DNA of 64,000 nt from Nguyenibacter vanlangensis (GCF_038719015.1 NZ_CP152276.1:1436001-1500000); one strand, 5' to 3'. Positions 37,481 through 47,060 are shown, numbered from the stretch's first letter. The notes: a model not told the origin generated them from the sequence alone. Made by a program: numbers and translations.

Positions 37481-38386
37481 ATGAAGATTTTCGTGACCGG
37501 TGCCAGCGGCTATATCGGCGGTTCGGTGGCGGCCGTGCTGGCCGGCCGGGGCCATGAGGTGCGCGGCCTGGTCCGCGCCCCGGCCAAGGCGGATGCCGTG
37601 CGGGCCCACGGGATCATCCCGGTGATCGGCACGCTGGACGACGCGGCGCTGCTGACGGCCGAGGCGCGGGCCGCCGATGCCGTCATCAATGCCGCCGACA
37701 GCGACCACCAGGGCGCGGTCGAGGCCCTGCTGGCCGGTTCGGGCGGCGGCAAGCCCTTCATCCATACCAGCGGGACCAGCCTGGTGGGCGACGAGGCGAT
37801 GGGCGAGCCGTCCGACAGGATCTTTACCGAGGACACGCCGGTCACGCCCGAGCCCGACAAGGAACACCGGGTGGCGCTGAACAGGCTGATCCTGGATGCG
37901 GCGCCCGAAATCCGCACGATCGTGCTGTGCAACAGCCTGATCTACGGCAACACGCTGGGCGCGCCGGCGCAAAGCGTGCAGATTCCGCCGCTGGTGGCCC
38001 AGGCGCGGGAAAGCGGCATTCCGCGCTATATCGGGCGGGGCCTGAATATCTGGTCGAACGTGCATATCGCCGACATGACGGACCTGTACCTGCTGGCGCT
38101 GGAAAAGGCGCCGGCCGGCAGTTTCTATTATGTCGAGAACGGCGAGGAATCCTTCGGCGCGCTGGTGGGGGCCATCGGCCGGGCGCTGGGGCTGGGGCCG
38201 GCGCAATCCTGGCCGGCGGCGGATGCCGTCGCCCGGTGGGGGCGCGAACTGGCGGTGTTCGCGCTGGGGTCGAACAGCCGCGTGCGCGCCGGCAAGGCGC
38301 GACGCGACCTGGGCTGGGCGCCGACGCGCGGCTCCGTCATCGACTGGGTGGAACGGGACATGAAACGGGACATGGAACGCGGCTGA
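37481..38386 (+). CDS. NAD(P)-dependent epimerase/SDR family protein
   Basis: 301 residues, with AGCAGGAG ahead of the ATG. The Rossmann motif VTGASGYIGGSVA (about 5-17) marks an extended or atypical SDR; 'HTSGTSLVGD' carries the Ser/Thr region. It resembles the YwnB/NmrA-like and 'NAD-dependent epimerase' groups often controlled by a divergent LysR protein. A perfect 11-bp hairpin follows the stop. Substrate unknown. Confidence 0.88.
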   Translation: MKIFVTGASGYIGGSVAAVLAGRGHEVRGLVRAPAKADAVRAHGIIPVIGTLDDAALLTAEARAADAVINAADSDHQGAVEALLAGSGGGKPFIHTSGTSLVGDEAMGEPSDRIFTEDTPVTPEPDKEHRVALNRLILDAAPEIRTIVLCNSLIYGNTLGAPAQSVQIPPLVAQARESGIPRYIGRGLNIWSNVHIADMTDLYLLALEKAPAGSFYYVENGEESFGALVGAIGRALGLGPAQSWPAADAVARWGRELAVFALGSNSRVRAGKARRDLGWAPTRGSVIDWVERDMKRDMERG

Positions 38387-38402
38387 CGCGCTTGTGACAC
38401 AG

Positions 38403-38429
38403 GGCGGCGGCAGCGCGGCTGCCGCCGCC
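38403..38429 (+). terminator. Hairpin after the SDR gene
   Basis: Perfect 11-bp stem GGCGGCGGCAG / CTGCCGCCGCC with a 5-base loop, 17 bases after the stop. No clear T-run follows. Confidence 0.6.
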
Positions 38430-38444
38430 TGTCGTTTCCGGCCC

Positions 38445-38483
38445 GATATGGGGGGCCGATATGGGGGGCCGATATGGGGGAAG
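38445..38483. repeat. 13-bp tandem repeat upstream of the AEC transporter
   Basis: Unit GATATGGGGGGCC occurs twice in full (38445-38457, 38458-38470) and a third time partly, then decays into related GATGTGGGG. Non-coding; lies about 90 bases before the transporter start. Confidence 0.85.
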
Positions 38484-38570
38484 ATGTGGGGCAAGACGTG
38501 GCGGAATAAGTGCGATTACAGCATCATCCCGTCCATTGACCGGCCTTTCCCCGCATGGCATGGCCGAATC

Positions 38571-39521
38571 ATGCATGCTATTCTTTCCGTTCTTCTGCCG
38601 ATCTTCGGCCTGATCCTGATCGGCTTCGTCGCGGCGCGGCAGAACTGGCTGGGCCAGGGGGCGACGGACATCCTGAACCGGTTCGTGATCCGGCTGGCGC
38701 TGCCGGCCGAATTGTTCCTCAGCACGGCGCAGGTCACGCGGGCGCAGATCGACCATCCGGGCTTTGCCGTCGCCTTCACGCTGGCGACGCTGGCGACCTT
38801 CGCCCTGGGCTGGATGTTCGACTGGTTTCGCCCGGCCGACCGCATGCACCGGCTGTCCGGCGCGGCGATCGAGGGGCTGACGGCGGGCTATGCCAATACC
38901 GCCTTCATGGGGCTGCCGCTGTGCCTGGGCCTGTTCGGGCCGTCCGCCCTGCCCGCGGTGGTGATTGCGACCCTGGTGACGGTCTGCGGCCTGTTCGCCG
39001 TCGCCATCGCGCTGGTCGAGCTGGAGGAACTGGCCGGGCGCAGCACGCTGCAATTGCTGGCGCGGGTGGGCCTGGCGCTGCTGCGCAACCCGCTGGTGTT
39101 CTCGCCGCTGGCCGGGGCGGCGGTCAATCTGTCCGGCCTGGGCCTGCCGGCGGCAGCGCAACAACTGGCCAGCCTGCTTGGGGCGGCGACCAGCCCGTGC
39201 GCGCTGGTCACGATCGGGCTCTTCCTGGCGGAGACCAGCGGAAGAAGCGCGCCCCTCGGCGCGGTGGCGCGGGTGGTCGGGCTGAAGATGCTGGTCCAGC
39301 CCGCGCTGACGGCGCTGCTGGTGTTCGGCGTGTTTCGCATCGACCCGGCCTGGGCGAACCAGGCCCTGGTCCTCAGCGCCCTGCCCACCGGCACCGGCCC
39401 CTTCATGCTCGCCCGCCTGTACCAGCGCGAAGCCGACGTCGCCAGCCGCGCCATCCTGACCTCGACGTTGCTTTCGGTGGTTTCGATTTCGGCGATCATG
39501 GCATGGATCGCGGCGCATTGA
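38571..39521 (+). CDS. AEC (auxin efflux carrier) family transporter
   Basis: 316 residues with ten predicted helices, starting MHAILSVLLPIFGLILIGFVAARQNWLG, the conserved N-terminus of the AEC/malonate permease family. The ATG at 38571 directly precedes the first helix. Bacterial members export or import small organic acids such as malate or malonate. No cotranscribed neighbour tells its substrate. Confidence 0.9.
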   Translation: MHAILSVLLPIFGLILIGFVAARQNWLGQGATDILNRFVIRLALPAELFLSTAQVTRAQIDHPGFAVAFTLATLATFALGWMFDWFRPADRMHRLSGAAIEGLTAGYANTAFMGLPLCLGLFGPSALPAVVIATLVTVCGLFAVAIALVELEELAGRSTLQLLARVGLALLRNPLVFSPLAGAAVNLSGLGLPAAAQQLASLLGAATSPCALVTIGLFLAETSGRSAPLGAVARVVGLKMLVQPALTALLVFGVFRIDPAWANQALVLSALPTGTGPFMLARLYQREADVASRAILTSTLLSVVSISAIMAWIAAH

Positions 39522-39577
39522 GGGCGACGGCCTAAGGATCGCTTGCGCAGAAGAAACCGGCTTCGTACCATGCCGCC

Positions 39578-40960
39578 ATGATCCATTCTCCGACGATCAT
39601 GTGGTTCCGGGAGGATTTCCGCATCTCGGACAATTTGGCGCTTCATGAAGCGGAAAGGCGCGGCCAGCCGGTTTTATGCATCGCTGTTCTTGACGACGAC
39701 CGCCTGCCCGGCGCTGCGGCGCGATGGTGGCTGCACGGCGCGATCCGGTCGCTTGACGAAAGCCTCCATAAAAAAGGAGGCGCGCTTCACGTGTTTCGCG
39801 GTCCGACCCTGAAAGTCCTTGCGGCCATCGTCCAGGCGACGGGTGCCGGCGCCGTGTTCTGGAATCGCCGCTACGATCCCCAAGGGCGAAAGACGGACAC
39901 CGCCGTGGAGACCATGCTGAACGCAAAGGGAATCACGGTCCGGAGCTTTTCCGGGGCACTTTTGCATGAACCTTGGACCGTCCGCACACGTTCCTGTCAG
40001 CCCTATAAAATCTTTACAGCATTCTGGCGCGCCGCCCGCGCGCTTCCTCCCGCGATTTTCCTTCATCCGGCGCCCGAAAAACTCGTCTTCGCGCGCCTTT
40101 CCCCAGCACTCGACCACCTGACCGTAAAGGACATGCGGTACGGATTGCGCCCCGCGCATCCGGACTGGGCGGCCGGGCTGCACGAAACATGGACACCTGG
40201 CGAAGAGAGTGCCCGGGACCGGCTCGCCGCCTTCCTGCAATACGACCTGGCACGCTATGCTGCCGAGCGGGATTTCCCTGCAAAGGACAGGACATCCCGG
40301 CTCTCGCCCTTTCTGAGGTTCGGCCATCTCAGCCCCGGCCGGATATGGGATGCGGCGATGCGCGGCGCTTATGCCGAAAAGTTTCTGACCGAGCTGGGAT
40401 GGAGAGAGTTCGCATGGTCGGTCCTGTACTCCACGCCGGATATAGCGACGCGAAATTTACGGCCGGAATTCGACGCGATGCCGTGGCGCGACAGTCCCGG
40501 CGAATTGGCGGCATGGCAGCAAGGCCGGACAGGATATCCCCTGGTTGATGCCGGGATGCGTGAATTATGGCATACCGGCTGGATGCATAACCGGGTCCGG
40601 ATGGTCGTCGCCTCCTTTCTGGTCAAGCACCTGCTTATCGACTGGCGAGAGGGAGAGCGATGGTTCGCGGACACGCTGGTCGATCACGACCCGGCCAGCA
40701 ACCCGATGAACTGGCAGTGGAGTGCCGGAACGGGCGTGGACGCTGCGCCTTATTTCCGAATTATGAACCCGCTTCTCCAGTCCCGGACTTTCGATCCTGG
40801 CGGGGACTATATTCGCCGCTGGGTTCCCGAACTTGCCCATCTTCCTGCCGACGCCATCCATGCGCCCTGGATCTCCGGCCGCCCCGACAACTATCCTGCC
40901 CCCATCGTCGATCATCGCATGGCACGTGAACGTGCCCTTAAAGCCTGGAAGACGATTTGA
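39578..40960 (+). CDS. phr: Deoxyribodipyrimidine photolyase
   Basis: 460 residues, class I CPD photolyase. The N-terminal antenna domain starts TIMWFREDFRISDN; the FAD-binding helical domain carries the conserved GYPLVDAGMRELWHTGWMHNR and DWREGERWFADTLVDHDPASN segments and the tryptophans of the electron-transfer chain (for example in WQWSAGTG). It splits UV-induced cyclobutane dimers with blue light. Base composition is slightly lower in GC than the genes to its left. Confidence 0.96.
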   Translation: MIHSPTIMWFREDFRISDNLALHEAERRGQPVLCIAVLDDDRLPGAAARWWLHGAIRSLDESLHKKGGALHVFRGPTLKVLAAIVQATGAGAVFWNRRYDPQGRKTDTAVETMLNAKGITVRSFSGALLHEPWTVRTRSCQPYKIFTAFWRAARALPPAIFLHPAPEKLVFARLSPALDHLTVKDMRYGLRPAHPDWAAGLHETWTPGEESARDRLAAFLQYDLARYAAERDFPAKDRTSRLSPFLRFGHLSPGRIWDAAMRGAYAEKFLTELGWREFAWSVLYSTPDIATRNLRPEFDAMPWRDSPGELAAWQQGRTGYPLVDAGMRELWHTGWMHNRVRMVVASFLVKHLLIDWREGERWFADTLVDHDPASNPMNWQWSAGTGVDAAPYFRIMNPLLQSRTFDPGGDYIRRWVPELAHLPADAIHAPWISGRPDNYPAPIVDHRMARERALKAWKTI

Positions 40961-40984
40961 CATCGGATGCCACCGGACGATGAC

Positions 40985-41016
40985 GGAGCCGTAGGCCCTT
41001 CCGGCCCACGGCCTCC
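40985..41016 (+). terminator. Imperfect hairpin between photolyase and convergent small gene
   Basis: GGAGCCGTAGGCC pairs with GGCCCACGGCCTCC with one bulge and one mismatch. It could serve both convergent genes. Confidence 0.45.
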
Positions 41017-41018
41017 GC

Positions 41019-41396
41019 TTAAACCCGATGCCAGCGCGGCAGACGACAGGACACCGTCCGCGCATGCTCCCGCACGGCTTTTGGCAATGCGACAGTCAGT
41101 TGCTGTTCGAGGGAGTCCACCGACAGGGCAAGAATGTCCGCCATATGCATGCGGTCCGTCGCGGGCAGCAATGTCCGTACTACCGCCACCGTCGTTGCGT
41201 CCGGGTGTGGCGATGTTCTCCAGCGGGCGACCCGGTCGTAAATCCCGTGGTCAGCAGCCCGACGCATCAAGGCTGCATATCCCCGATCCTGCTCGCCATC
41301 GCCCAGATAGTCGGCCAGCAGAACAGACAGGTCAGCGTTGATCTGAAATGCCGGGGGCATCGTGCTCCCGTTCTGGGTATAGGCATGAAGGGTCAC
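41019..41396 (-). CDS. Hypothetical protein, weakly YidB/DUF937-like
   Basis: 125 residues. The middle part (DHGIYDRVARWRTSPHPD ... LALSVDSLEQQLTVALPKAV) resembles the YidB/DUF937 pattern of a Gly/Trp turn followed by 'LA...gl....l...LP.vv', but the match is weak and comes only from reading. No signal peptide or membrane segment. It lies 10 bases after the STN-domain gene on the same strand, so the two may form a unit. Confidence 0.6.
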   Translation of the reverse strand: MTLHAYTQNGSTMPPAFQINADLSVLLADYLGDGEQDRGYAALMRRAADHGIYDRVARWRTSPHPDATTVAVVRTLLPATDRMHMADILALSVDSLEQQLTVALPKAVREHARTVSCRLPRWHRV

Positions 41397-41406
41397 GACA
41401 CACTCC

Positions 41407-42102
41407 TCAGACCGGCTCGTGAGAAGAGACCGCGCCTTGCGATCTCGCCGCGCTGCGGTTCAATGGTGCATGCAGTGCACGCGGTGCTGCGCGGGATAGC
41501 CGCGACGTCGCGACCGCGCTGTCATCCGGCCTCTGCCGGGCGTCGTCCGAAGCCAGAGCCTGCGCGTCCAGGGGACTGACGGTCAGACCGGAAATGGTGG
41601 TGGCGACGTCCACATGCGCGGCACCGAACAGATGCATCAGAGCGTTCCGGGCCGTGTAGACCCCCTTCACCGCCACCGCATTCCGCCCTGCCAGCAAGGA
41701 AGGGTCGACCAGGACCGGACACCCGGTCTGCCGGGCCAATGTCTGAACGGCCCGCGGTAACGACATGGACGCGATGTCGATGGGCTGAGTCTCCACCTCG
41801 CACGAGAGTGCATCATGCAGAGACTGAGCATGTGCCGGCGCAACGGTTCCGAACAGCAGCATCAGGACGAGGCTGGTCGCGAAGCGTGATCCTTTCTCTT
41901 CGCTGAGACGCCGGGCCTGCTTGCATACCAGTTCATTCCGGCCTGCGTTTTCACCTTGATACAGCCGTATTGACCGCATCACCCCCGATGACCGGTGCGT
42001 AGAGGAACGACGACGCCAATATTGTTGAAACGCCGTCAGGTTGAGAAAATGGATAAGGCTCGACATCTCCTTGCTCTCGCTGTTTCGATACATGGCGCTC
42101 AA
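41407..42102 (-). CDS. STN-domain (secretin/TonB short N-terminal domain) protein
   Basis: 231 residues as drawn; a start at 41979 (MRSIRLYQGENAG) is equally possible. A signal peptide core FATSLVLMLLFGTVAPAHAQS lies about residues 74-94. It is followed by a single STN domain (PIDIASMSLPRAVQTLARQTGC, then VAVKGVYTARNALMHLFGA), the signalling plug extension found in FecA-type TonB receptors. No receptor barrel follows; the tail is low-complexity. It may be a stand-alone periplasmic STN protein or the remnant of a receptor gene. Confidence 0.75.
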   Translation of the reverse strand: MSAMYRNSESKEMSSLIHFLNLTAFQQYWRRRSSTHRSSGVMRSIRLYQGENAGRNELVCKQARRLSEEKGSRFATSLVLMLLFGTVAPAHAQSLHDALSCEVETQPIDIASMSLPRAVQTLARQTGCPVLVDPSLLAGRNAVAVKGVYTARNALMHLFGAAHVDVATTISGLTVSPLDAQALASDDARQRPDDSAVATSRLSRAAPRALHAPLNRSAARSQGAVSSHEPV

Positions 42103-42226
42103 ACGCGGGGTCTCTCAGTGAAAGACCCCGCAACCGAAGGCCGCCGCCTCGTTCCACCATGCGTCCCGACCAGGACGACAAGTCCGGTCGAGAGGGACGC
42201 TTCCGATCCGGGACGCGCTCCGTGCC

Positions 42227-42496
42227 TTATGCTGCCACCGGCACCGGCGGTGCCGCTTTTGCATGCAAAGGCAGACGGAATGCGAGATCCGAGGCCAGAG
42301 GGTCACATCCGGCAGGCACGACCGCTCCGGTCTCGATCAGGCGTTCCAGCGTGGCGCGGAGTCTGATCCCGGGTATGCCCGTATGCGCCGCCAGGGACGT
42401 CAGGGTAACGCCTCTTCCGTCATGGCCGAGGCGCCGAAGCACCAGGAGGATACGCTCTGCCAGCGGGTCGTCGCCAAAGAAAGGACGCGTTACCAT
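42227..42496 (-). CDS. Small winged-helix-like hypothetical protein
   Basis: 89 residues from the ATG at 42496, chosen because AAGGAGG lies 6 bases upstream; the frame extends further to 42601. The segment LAERILLVLRRLGHDGRG to LTSLAAHTGIPGIRLRATLERLIETGAVVPAG reads as a winged helix-turn-helix (strand, recognition helix, wing). It may be a small DNA-binding regulator. It is 124 bases upstream of the STN gene on the same strand. Confidence 0.65.
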   Translation of the reverse strand: MVTRPFFGDDPLAERILLVLRRLGHDGRGVTLTSLAAHTGIPGIRLRATLERLIETGAVVPAGCDPLASDLAFRLPLHAKAAPPVPVAA

Positions 42497-43068
42497 GACG
42501 CGCCTCCTTCCAGTCGATTGCGCCATCTCCGGGCGGTCATACGCAGGGAGCGGCGATAGCGAAAATAGAGTCCTTTCAGCTTCGACATCCACATCCTCCA
42601 ATCAAAGCAACATGGATCCCAGTTTTCCGATCACACAACCGATGCCAGACCCGGTGGCGTCTGGCGGAGAGAAGATTGGAAGAGATTTTTGCGTCGTCAA
42701 GAGGGCACGAGGTGTAGATTTCTCCCTATGCATCGATTCGTCTTGGCTGGAGACGGGGAGATGAATTTTCCTCAAAAATTTACAATTATATTTCTGATTT
42801 TTTTTGAATATTTATTTATGATAGAACAATAATTACTGAAATATTTCTACAAATTCGATATCTTATCCTCTACGCTGCTACGGCGACCCGACAGTGCCGG
42901 GCCGCGCAGACTGCCCACGAATTCTTGCGCCGTGTCGATCAGCCCGGCTCGGCCCGGACGCACCTTCGGCGATCATGGCGTGGATCGCGGGGAGGTTGGG
43001 GACGTGTCGGGGATGCCGGCAAGGATTGATGTCCGGCATGGACGAGGCGTGAGCCGCCCTCTTGCTGT
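42497..43068. other. Long gene-free stretch with an AT-rich core and decayed sequence
   Basis: 572 bases without a credible gene. 42760-42860 is strongly AT-rich, unlike the surroundings. 42904-42962 is a degenerate copy of part of dadA, and 42965-42991 nearly matches the last codons of the AEC transporter gene at 39488-39513. It looks like a scar of past rearrangement at the edge of the resistance genes. Confidence 0.75.
42904..42962 (-). pseudogene. Fragment of dadA
   Basis: The 59 bases match 45223-45282 inside dadA with 5 substitutions and one deleted base by my alignment, in the same orientation. The segment corresponds to [19 protein letters not shown] of DadA; the deletion shifts the frame. 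It cannot encode a functional product. Confidence 0.8.
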
Positions 43069-43908
43069 TCAGCGTTCAAGAGCGGTGCTTGCCAGATCGA
43101 CGATCTGACGTTGGACCAGCGGAGTGAGGCCATCTTCCAGAAACCAAACCGCAGAAAGGGCGCTCCAGGCGCGTATCCAACGCAGCAGCCGAATGGGATC
43201 AAGGCCTGCCAGAGTAGAAACAAGTTGAACCCTGCACACAAAATGCGATGAGGCAGTAACGTGGCGACCATCTGGCTCAGCGAGATCAGGATTCAGAAAG
43301 AGAGCCGCAAAGTCAGCCGCTCGTTCACCGCGGAGCCCTTTCGGATCAATCGCCAACCACCCTTTCGGTCCAAAATCAAGAATATTCCCGTGATGTAAAT
43401 CACCATGCAAAATAGTGTGGTCAGCTTGCTCAGCAAGAAGATTCCGGGCCTCATGCGCACAGTCTGTTAGCCAGGTTTCAGCCGTAGCATCAAAGCGGAG
43501 TAAATCGTCAAACCAGTCTTCCAAGGGAAGTATATCCGGCGTACATGGCGCCTTGTGTGAATGCAGTTGTGCTGCCACTACACAAATTACTCGTGTTGCG
43601 TCGTCATCATCGCCGGCCAGAGATAGTTGAGCAAGCGAGCCTGGCCCCATAGCGCGTTCCAGCAATATCGCATTTCGATCGTGATTGATGACGGGCGCAG
43701 CACCACTACCATCCCACCAGGCCATAAGTGCGTTGCCTCTGCATTCATCTGTGTCGGCTGAGATTTTCAAGATAGCCTGTGTTCCGGCGTGAACAACCGG
43801 AAACAGATATGAGGTCGCCGTCACCGCCGGTCTCCCATCTTCTGTCAAACCCCACTCGGACAAATAACGGGCGGTTTTGACGGCGACGTCTTCGGGAATT
43901 TTCGTCAT
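43069..43908 (-). CDS. Aminoglycoside phosphotransferase APH(6)-like (streptomycin/hydroxyurea kinase family)
   Basis: 279 residues. The kinase loop HGDLHHGNILDFG (catalytic Asp) and the following AIDPKGLRGERAADFA are diagnostic of the aminoglycoside/hydroxyurea resistance kinase family (APH(6), streptomycin 6-kinase). The nucleotide Lys is in AILKISADTDE. These cytosolic enzymes inactivate streptomycin by phosphorylation, but chromosomal members often have unknown substrates. It is 85 bases downstream of fosA on the same strand. GC content is lower than in the core genes. Confidence 0.88.
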   Translation of the reverse strand: MTKIPEDVAVKTARYLSEWGLTEDGRPAVTATSYLFPVVHAGTQAILKISADTDECRGNALMAWWDGSGAAPVINHDRNAILLERAMGPGSLAQLSLAGDDDDATRVICVVAAQLHSHKAPCTPDILPLEDWFDDLLRFDATAETWLTDCAHEARNLLAEQADHTILHGDLHHGNILDFGPKGWLAIDPKGLRGERAADFAALFLNPDLAEPDGRHVTASSHFVCRVQLVSTLAGLDPIRLLRWIRAWSALSAVWFLEDGLTPLVQRQIVDLASTALER

Positions 43909-43993
43909 TTTTCGCAGGACTGCTCCTTGCGTTCATGTCTGCTACCGGGACTGGAATCGGATATGGCTATCGGCCGCCATGAGGCGATAATCG

Positions 43994-44407
43994 TCACACA
44001 TCGAACACGCGCACAGCTTTTGAAGGGTTCTCGCGATAATGAGACAGCCTGGTCTCAAGAGACCCCATGTGAATCTCAAGTTTATGTCCGTCCGGATCGA
44101 GGAAATATATCGAGTCTCCCTCGCTTTTATTGTCCTTCCAGATGATGGATTCAATCATGAGCCGTTCGCTTATAAGAGCGTATTCCGCCTCGGAAACGGT
44201 AAAGGCGATATGGGTATAATCCTGGCGCGGGGATGATGGAACATTATCGTCACGGGATAAACAAAGCCAGATCGACCCAGCTTCAAGATACGCGCCATCG
44301 GCCCAGAGGGCTCGTACCGTGCAACCAAGAACGTCGCGATAGAAGGTCAGAGACCGCTCCACTTCAGCCACCGCTAGGGTGATATGGCTCAACCCGGTTA
44401 TGCCCAT
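43994..44407 (-). CDS. fosA: Fosfomycin resistance glutathione transferase FosA
   Basis: 137 residues from the ATG at 44407, the normal FosA length; the longer open frame upstream is not conserved. Metal ligands His8, His66 and Glu111 are in the expected places, and the K-x-N-K-S-E-G-D-S-x-Y loop (residues 91-101) and Arg120 match the FosA fosfomycin/potassium site. It opens the epoxide of fosfomycin with glutathione in the cytosol. Glutathione-using FosA fits a Gram-negative proteobacterium. Confidence 0.93.
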   Translation of the reverse strand: MGITGLSHITLAVAEVERSLTFYRDVLGCTVRALWADGAYLEAGSIWLCLSRDDNVPSSPRQDYTHIAFTVSEAEYALISERLMIESIIWKDNKSEGDSIYFLDPDGHKLEIHMGSLETRLSHYRENPSKAVRVFDV

Positions 44408-44538
44408 CGCCGACCTCGCTATCGTCTTGATGTCCGCTCTTGCTCGTCGTTTTCTTTCAAGAAACCATAAACTCGTCTCAAGTGAGGGCATATGCCGGCA
44501 TGGAACCCGGGCGCATCCCGCCCATGCCGGCGACCCCG

Positions 44539-45795
44539 CTACTGCCCGTAGCGCACGACGCCCAGATCCTCGTGCGGGATCTCGGGCATGCGGCCGGAGA
44601 GCAGGTCGGCCAGGACCCGGGCCGAGCCGCAGGCCATGGTCCAGCCCAGGGTACCGTGGCCGGTATTGAGGAACAAATTGTCGATGCCGGTGCGGCCGAT
44701 GATCGGGGTGCCGTCGGGGGTCATGGGGCGCAGGCCGGTCCAGAAGGTGGCGCCGGCGATGTCGCCGCCGCCGGGAAACAAATCGGTGACCGAGTGGGCC
44801 AGGGTGGCGCGGCGCGGCGCGCGCAGGCTGGTGCTGAAGCCCGCCAGTTCGGCGGTGCCGCCGATGCGGATCCGCTGGCCGAGGCGGGTGATGGCGATCT
44901 TGAAGGTTTCGTCCATGATGGTCGAGACCGGGGCGCGGGCCTCGTTCACGATCCTGGCCGTCAGCGAATAGCCCTTGACCGGATAGATCGGCAGGTCGAT
45001 CCCCAGCTTGCGCACCAGCGCGGGCGAGTAGCTGCCCAGCGCCAGCACATAGGCGTCGGCCGTGAGCGTGCCGCGATCGGTGACGACGCCCGAAATCCGG
45101 CCGCCCTCCTCGCGCAGTGCCCGGATGGTGGTGCCGTAGCGGAAATCGACCCCGGCCTGCGCCGCCATCGCCGCCAGGCGCTGGGTGAACAGGAAGGCGT
45201 CGCCCGTCTCGTCCCCCGGCAGGCGCAGGCCGCCCACGAATTTATGCGCCGTGTCGACCAGCCCGGGCTCGGCCCGGACGCAGCCCGCCGCGTCCAGGAC
45301 CTCGTACGGCACGCCGTATCGTTGCAGCACCCGAATGTCGCCGGCCGCGGCGTCGAGCTGCTTTTGCGTGCGGAAGATCTGCAGCGTGCCCTGTTGCCGG
45401 TCGTCATAGGTGATGCCGGTATCGGCCCGCAGGTCGCGCATGACGTCGCGCGAATATTCCGCCAGCCGCACCATCCGGCCCTTGTTGCGGGCATAGGCGG
45501 CGGTCGTGCAATTTTCCAGCATCTGTACCAGCCAGGTCCACAGATGCGGGTCCGGCATCGGCCAGAAGACGAAGGGCCGATAGGACATCATCAGCCATTT
45601 CAGGGCCTTCAGCGGCACGCCCGGCCCGGCCCACGGCGCGGAATAGCCCGGCGAGACCTGGCCGGCATTGGCGAAGCTGGTTTCCATCCCGGCTTCGGGC
45701 TGGCGGTCGATGACCGTGACCTCATGCCCCGCCTGGGCCAGGTACCAGGCGGAGGTGACGCCGACCACGCCGCTGCCGAGAACGATGATTTTCAT
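44539..45795 (-). CDS. dadA: D-amino acid dehydrogenase small subunit
   Basis: 418 residues. The FAD-binding motif [19 protein letters not shown] is at the N-terminus, followed by [29 protein letters not shown], which is diagnostic of DadA. It oxidises D-alanine and other D-amino acids to keto acids and feeds electrons to the quinone pool. The alanine racemase gene lies 41 bases upstream on the same strand, the classic dad operon turned around (racemase first). Confidence 0.96.
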   Translation of the reverse strand: MKIIVLGSGVVGVTSAWYLAQAGHEVTVIDRQPEAGMETSFANAGQVSPGYSAPWAGPGVPLKALKWLMMSYRPFVFWPMPDPHLWTWLVQMLENCTTAAYARNKGRMVRLAEYSRDVMRDLRADTGITYDDRQQGTLQIFRTQKQLDAAAGDIRVLQRYGVPYEVLDAAGCVRAEPGLVDTAHKFVGGLRLPGDETGDAFLFTQRLAAMAAQAGVDFRYGTTIRALREEGGRISGVVTDRGTLTADAYVLALGSYSPALVRKLGIDLPIYPVKGYSLTARIVNEARAPVSTIMDETFKIAITRLGQRIRIGGTAELAGFSTSLRAPRRATLAHSVTDLFPGGGDIAGATFWTGLRPMTPDGTPIIGRTGIDNLFLNTGHGTLGWTMACGSARVLADLLSGRMPEIPHEDLGVVRYGQ

Positions 45796-45836
45796 GCGTG
45801 ACGATGCTTTCGGAAAGGAAGGGAGCCGAAGGGCGT

Positions 45837-46964
45837 TCAGGCCGCGATATAGTCGCGATGATAGCGATGGCCCAGCGCGGTGAGGATTTCGTACCCGATC
45901 GTGCCGGCGGCTTCGGCCACCGCATCGACGCCACGGCGCGGGCCGATCAGATCGACCGTCATGTCCGGCGACAGGCGGGAATCCGGCACGTCCGAGATGT
46001 CGAGGGCAAGCGAATCCATCGAAATGCGTCCGACCACCGGCAGGCGGATATCATCCAGCCACGCGCAGCCCCGCGACGCGCCCTGGCGCGCGAAGCCGTC
46101 GGCATAGCCGGTGGCGATGGTGGCGATCCGGCGTGGCGCGGCCGCACGATAGGTCAGCCCGTAGCCGACGCCGTCGCCCGGCGCGATGTCGCGGATCTGC
46201 ATCACATGGGCGCGCAGCCGCACGACCGGATGCAGCGGGTTGGGCGCGGCGGCGGTGGGGGCCACGCCGTACAGCGCCGCCCCCGGGCGCACCAGGTCGA
46301 AATGATATCCCTCTCCCAGGAAGATCCCCGACGAGGCGGCGAGGCTGAGCGGCGCCCGGGGCAGCATGGAGGCCAGATGGCGAAACTGCGCGCGCTGCGC
46401 GGCGCTGGCCGGATTGGCCGGGTCGTCCGCGCAGGCCAGGTGGCTGATGACCAGGTCCGTGTCGATGCCGGCGAGCAGCGACCGGTCGGCGGCGATGGCG
46501 CGCACGTCGTGCGGCGACAGGCCGAAGCGCGACATGCCGCTATCGACCTGCAACGCGGCCGCGAGCCGCCGTCCATGGCGGCCGGCGGCCTGCCGCCATG
46601 AGGCCAGTTGTTCCATGCTGTTCAGGACCGGACGCAGATCGTGCCGGACGCAATCATCCACCGCACCCGGGCGCGGGCCGTGCAGGATGGTGATCCGCAC
46701 ATCCGGCGAGACATACCGGCGCAGGGCGATGCCTTCATCGACATGGGCGACGAAGAAATCCCGCGCGCCGGCCGCCTCCAGCACCGGCGCCACCCGGGCG
46801 GCCCCCAGCCCATAGGCATCGGCCTTGACCACCGGGGCGCACACCGCCCCCGCCGCCCGTTCGCCGAGCAGCCGATAATTGGCGGCGATCGCCGCAAGGT
46901 CGATCGTCAGCGTGGCCCCGGCCCGATCGGCCGGCCAGGCACCTGGAGCAAGGGACATCGTCAT
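45837..46964 (-). CDS. alr: Alanine racemase (catabolic, DadX-like)
   Basis: 375 residues from ATG 46964 (46958 is an alternative). PLP lysine Lys47 is in [12 protein letters not shown]; the catalytic-Tyr region is [12 protein letters not shown]. It interconverts L- and D-alanine, supplying DadA. It is divergent from the Lrp-type gene at 47079; the intergenic region holds two operator-like repeats. Confidence 0.95.
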   Translation of the reverse strand: MTMSLAPGAWPADRAGATLTIDLAAIAANYRLLGERAAGAVCAPVVKADAYGLGAARVAPVLEAAGARDFFVAHVDEGIALRRYVSPDVRITILHGPRPGAVDDCVRHDLRPVLNSMEQLASWRQAAGRHGRRLAAALQVDSGMSRFGLSPHDVRAIAADRSLLAGIDTDLVISHLACADDPANPASAAQRAQFRHLASMLPRAPLSLAASSGIFLGEGYHFDLVRPGAALYGVAPTAAAPNPLHPVVRLRAHVMQIRDIAPGDGVGYGLTYRAAAPRRIATIATGYADGFARQGASRGCAWLDDIRLPVVGRISMDSLALDISDVPDSRLSPDMTVDLIGPRRGVDAVAEAAGTIGYEILTALGHRYHRDYIAA

Positions 46965-47013
46965 GAGGCAGGAGCTTATACCGGATCGTAATGAAATATC
47001 CTGCCGATTGTTG

Positions 47014-47060
47014 GCATTATTCGTCGAAATATGACACATTAACGCATTATTCTACGAAAT
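47014..47060. promoter_or_regulatory. Pair of operator-like repeats between alr and lrp
   Basis: GCATTATTCGTCGAAAT (47014-47030) and GCATTATTCTACGAAAT (47044-47060) are direct repeats exactly 30 bases apart, about three helical turns, and each contains the near-palindrome TTC-N3-GAA. This spacing suits an Lrp-family octamer that wraps DNA and controls the two divergent genes. Confidence 0.75.
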
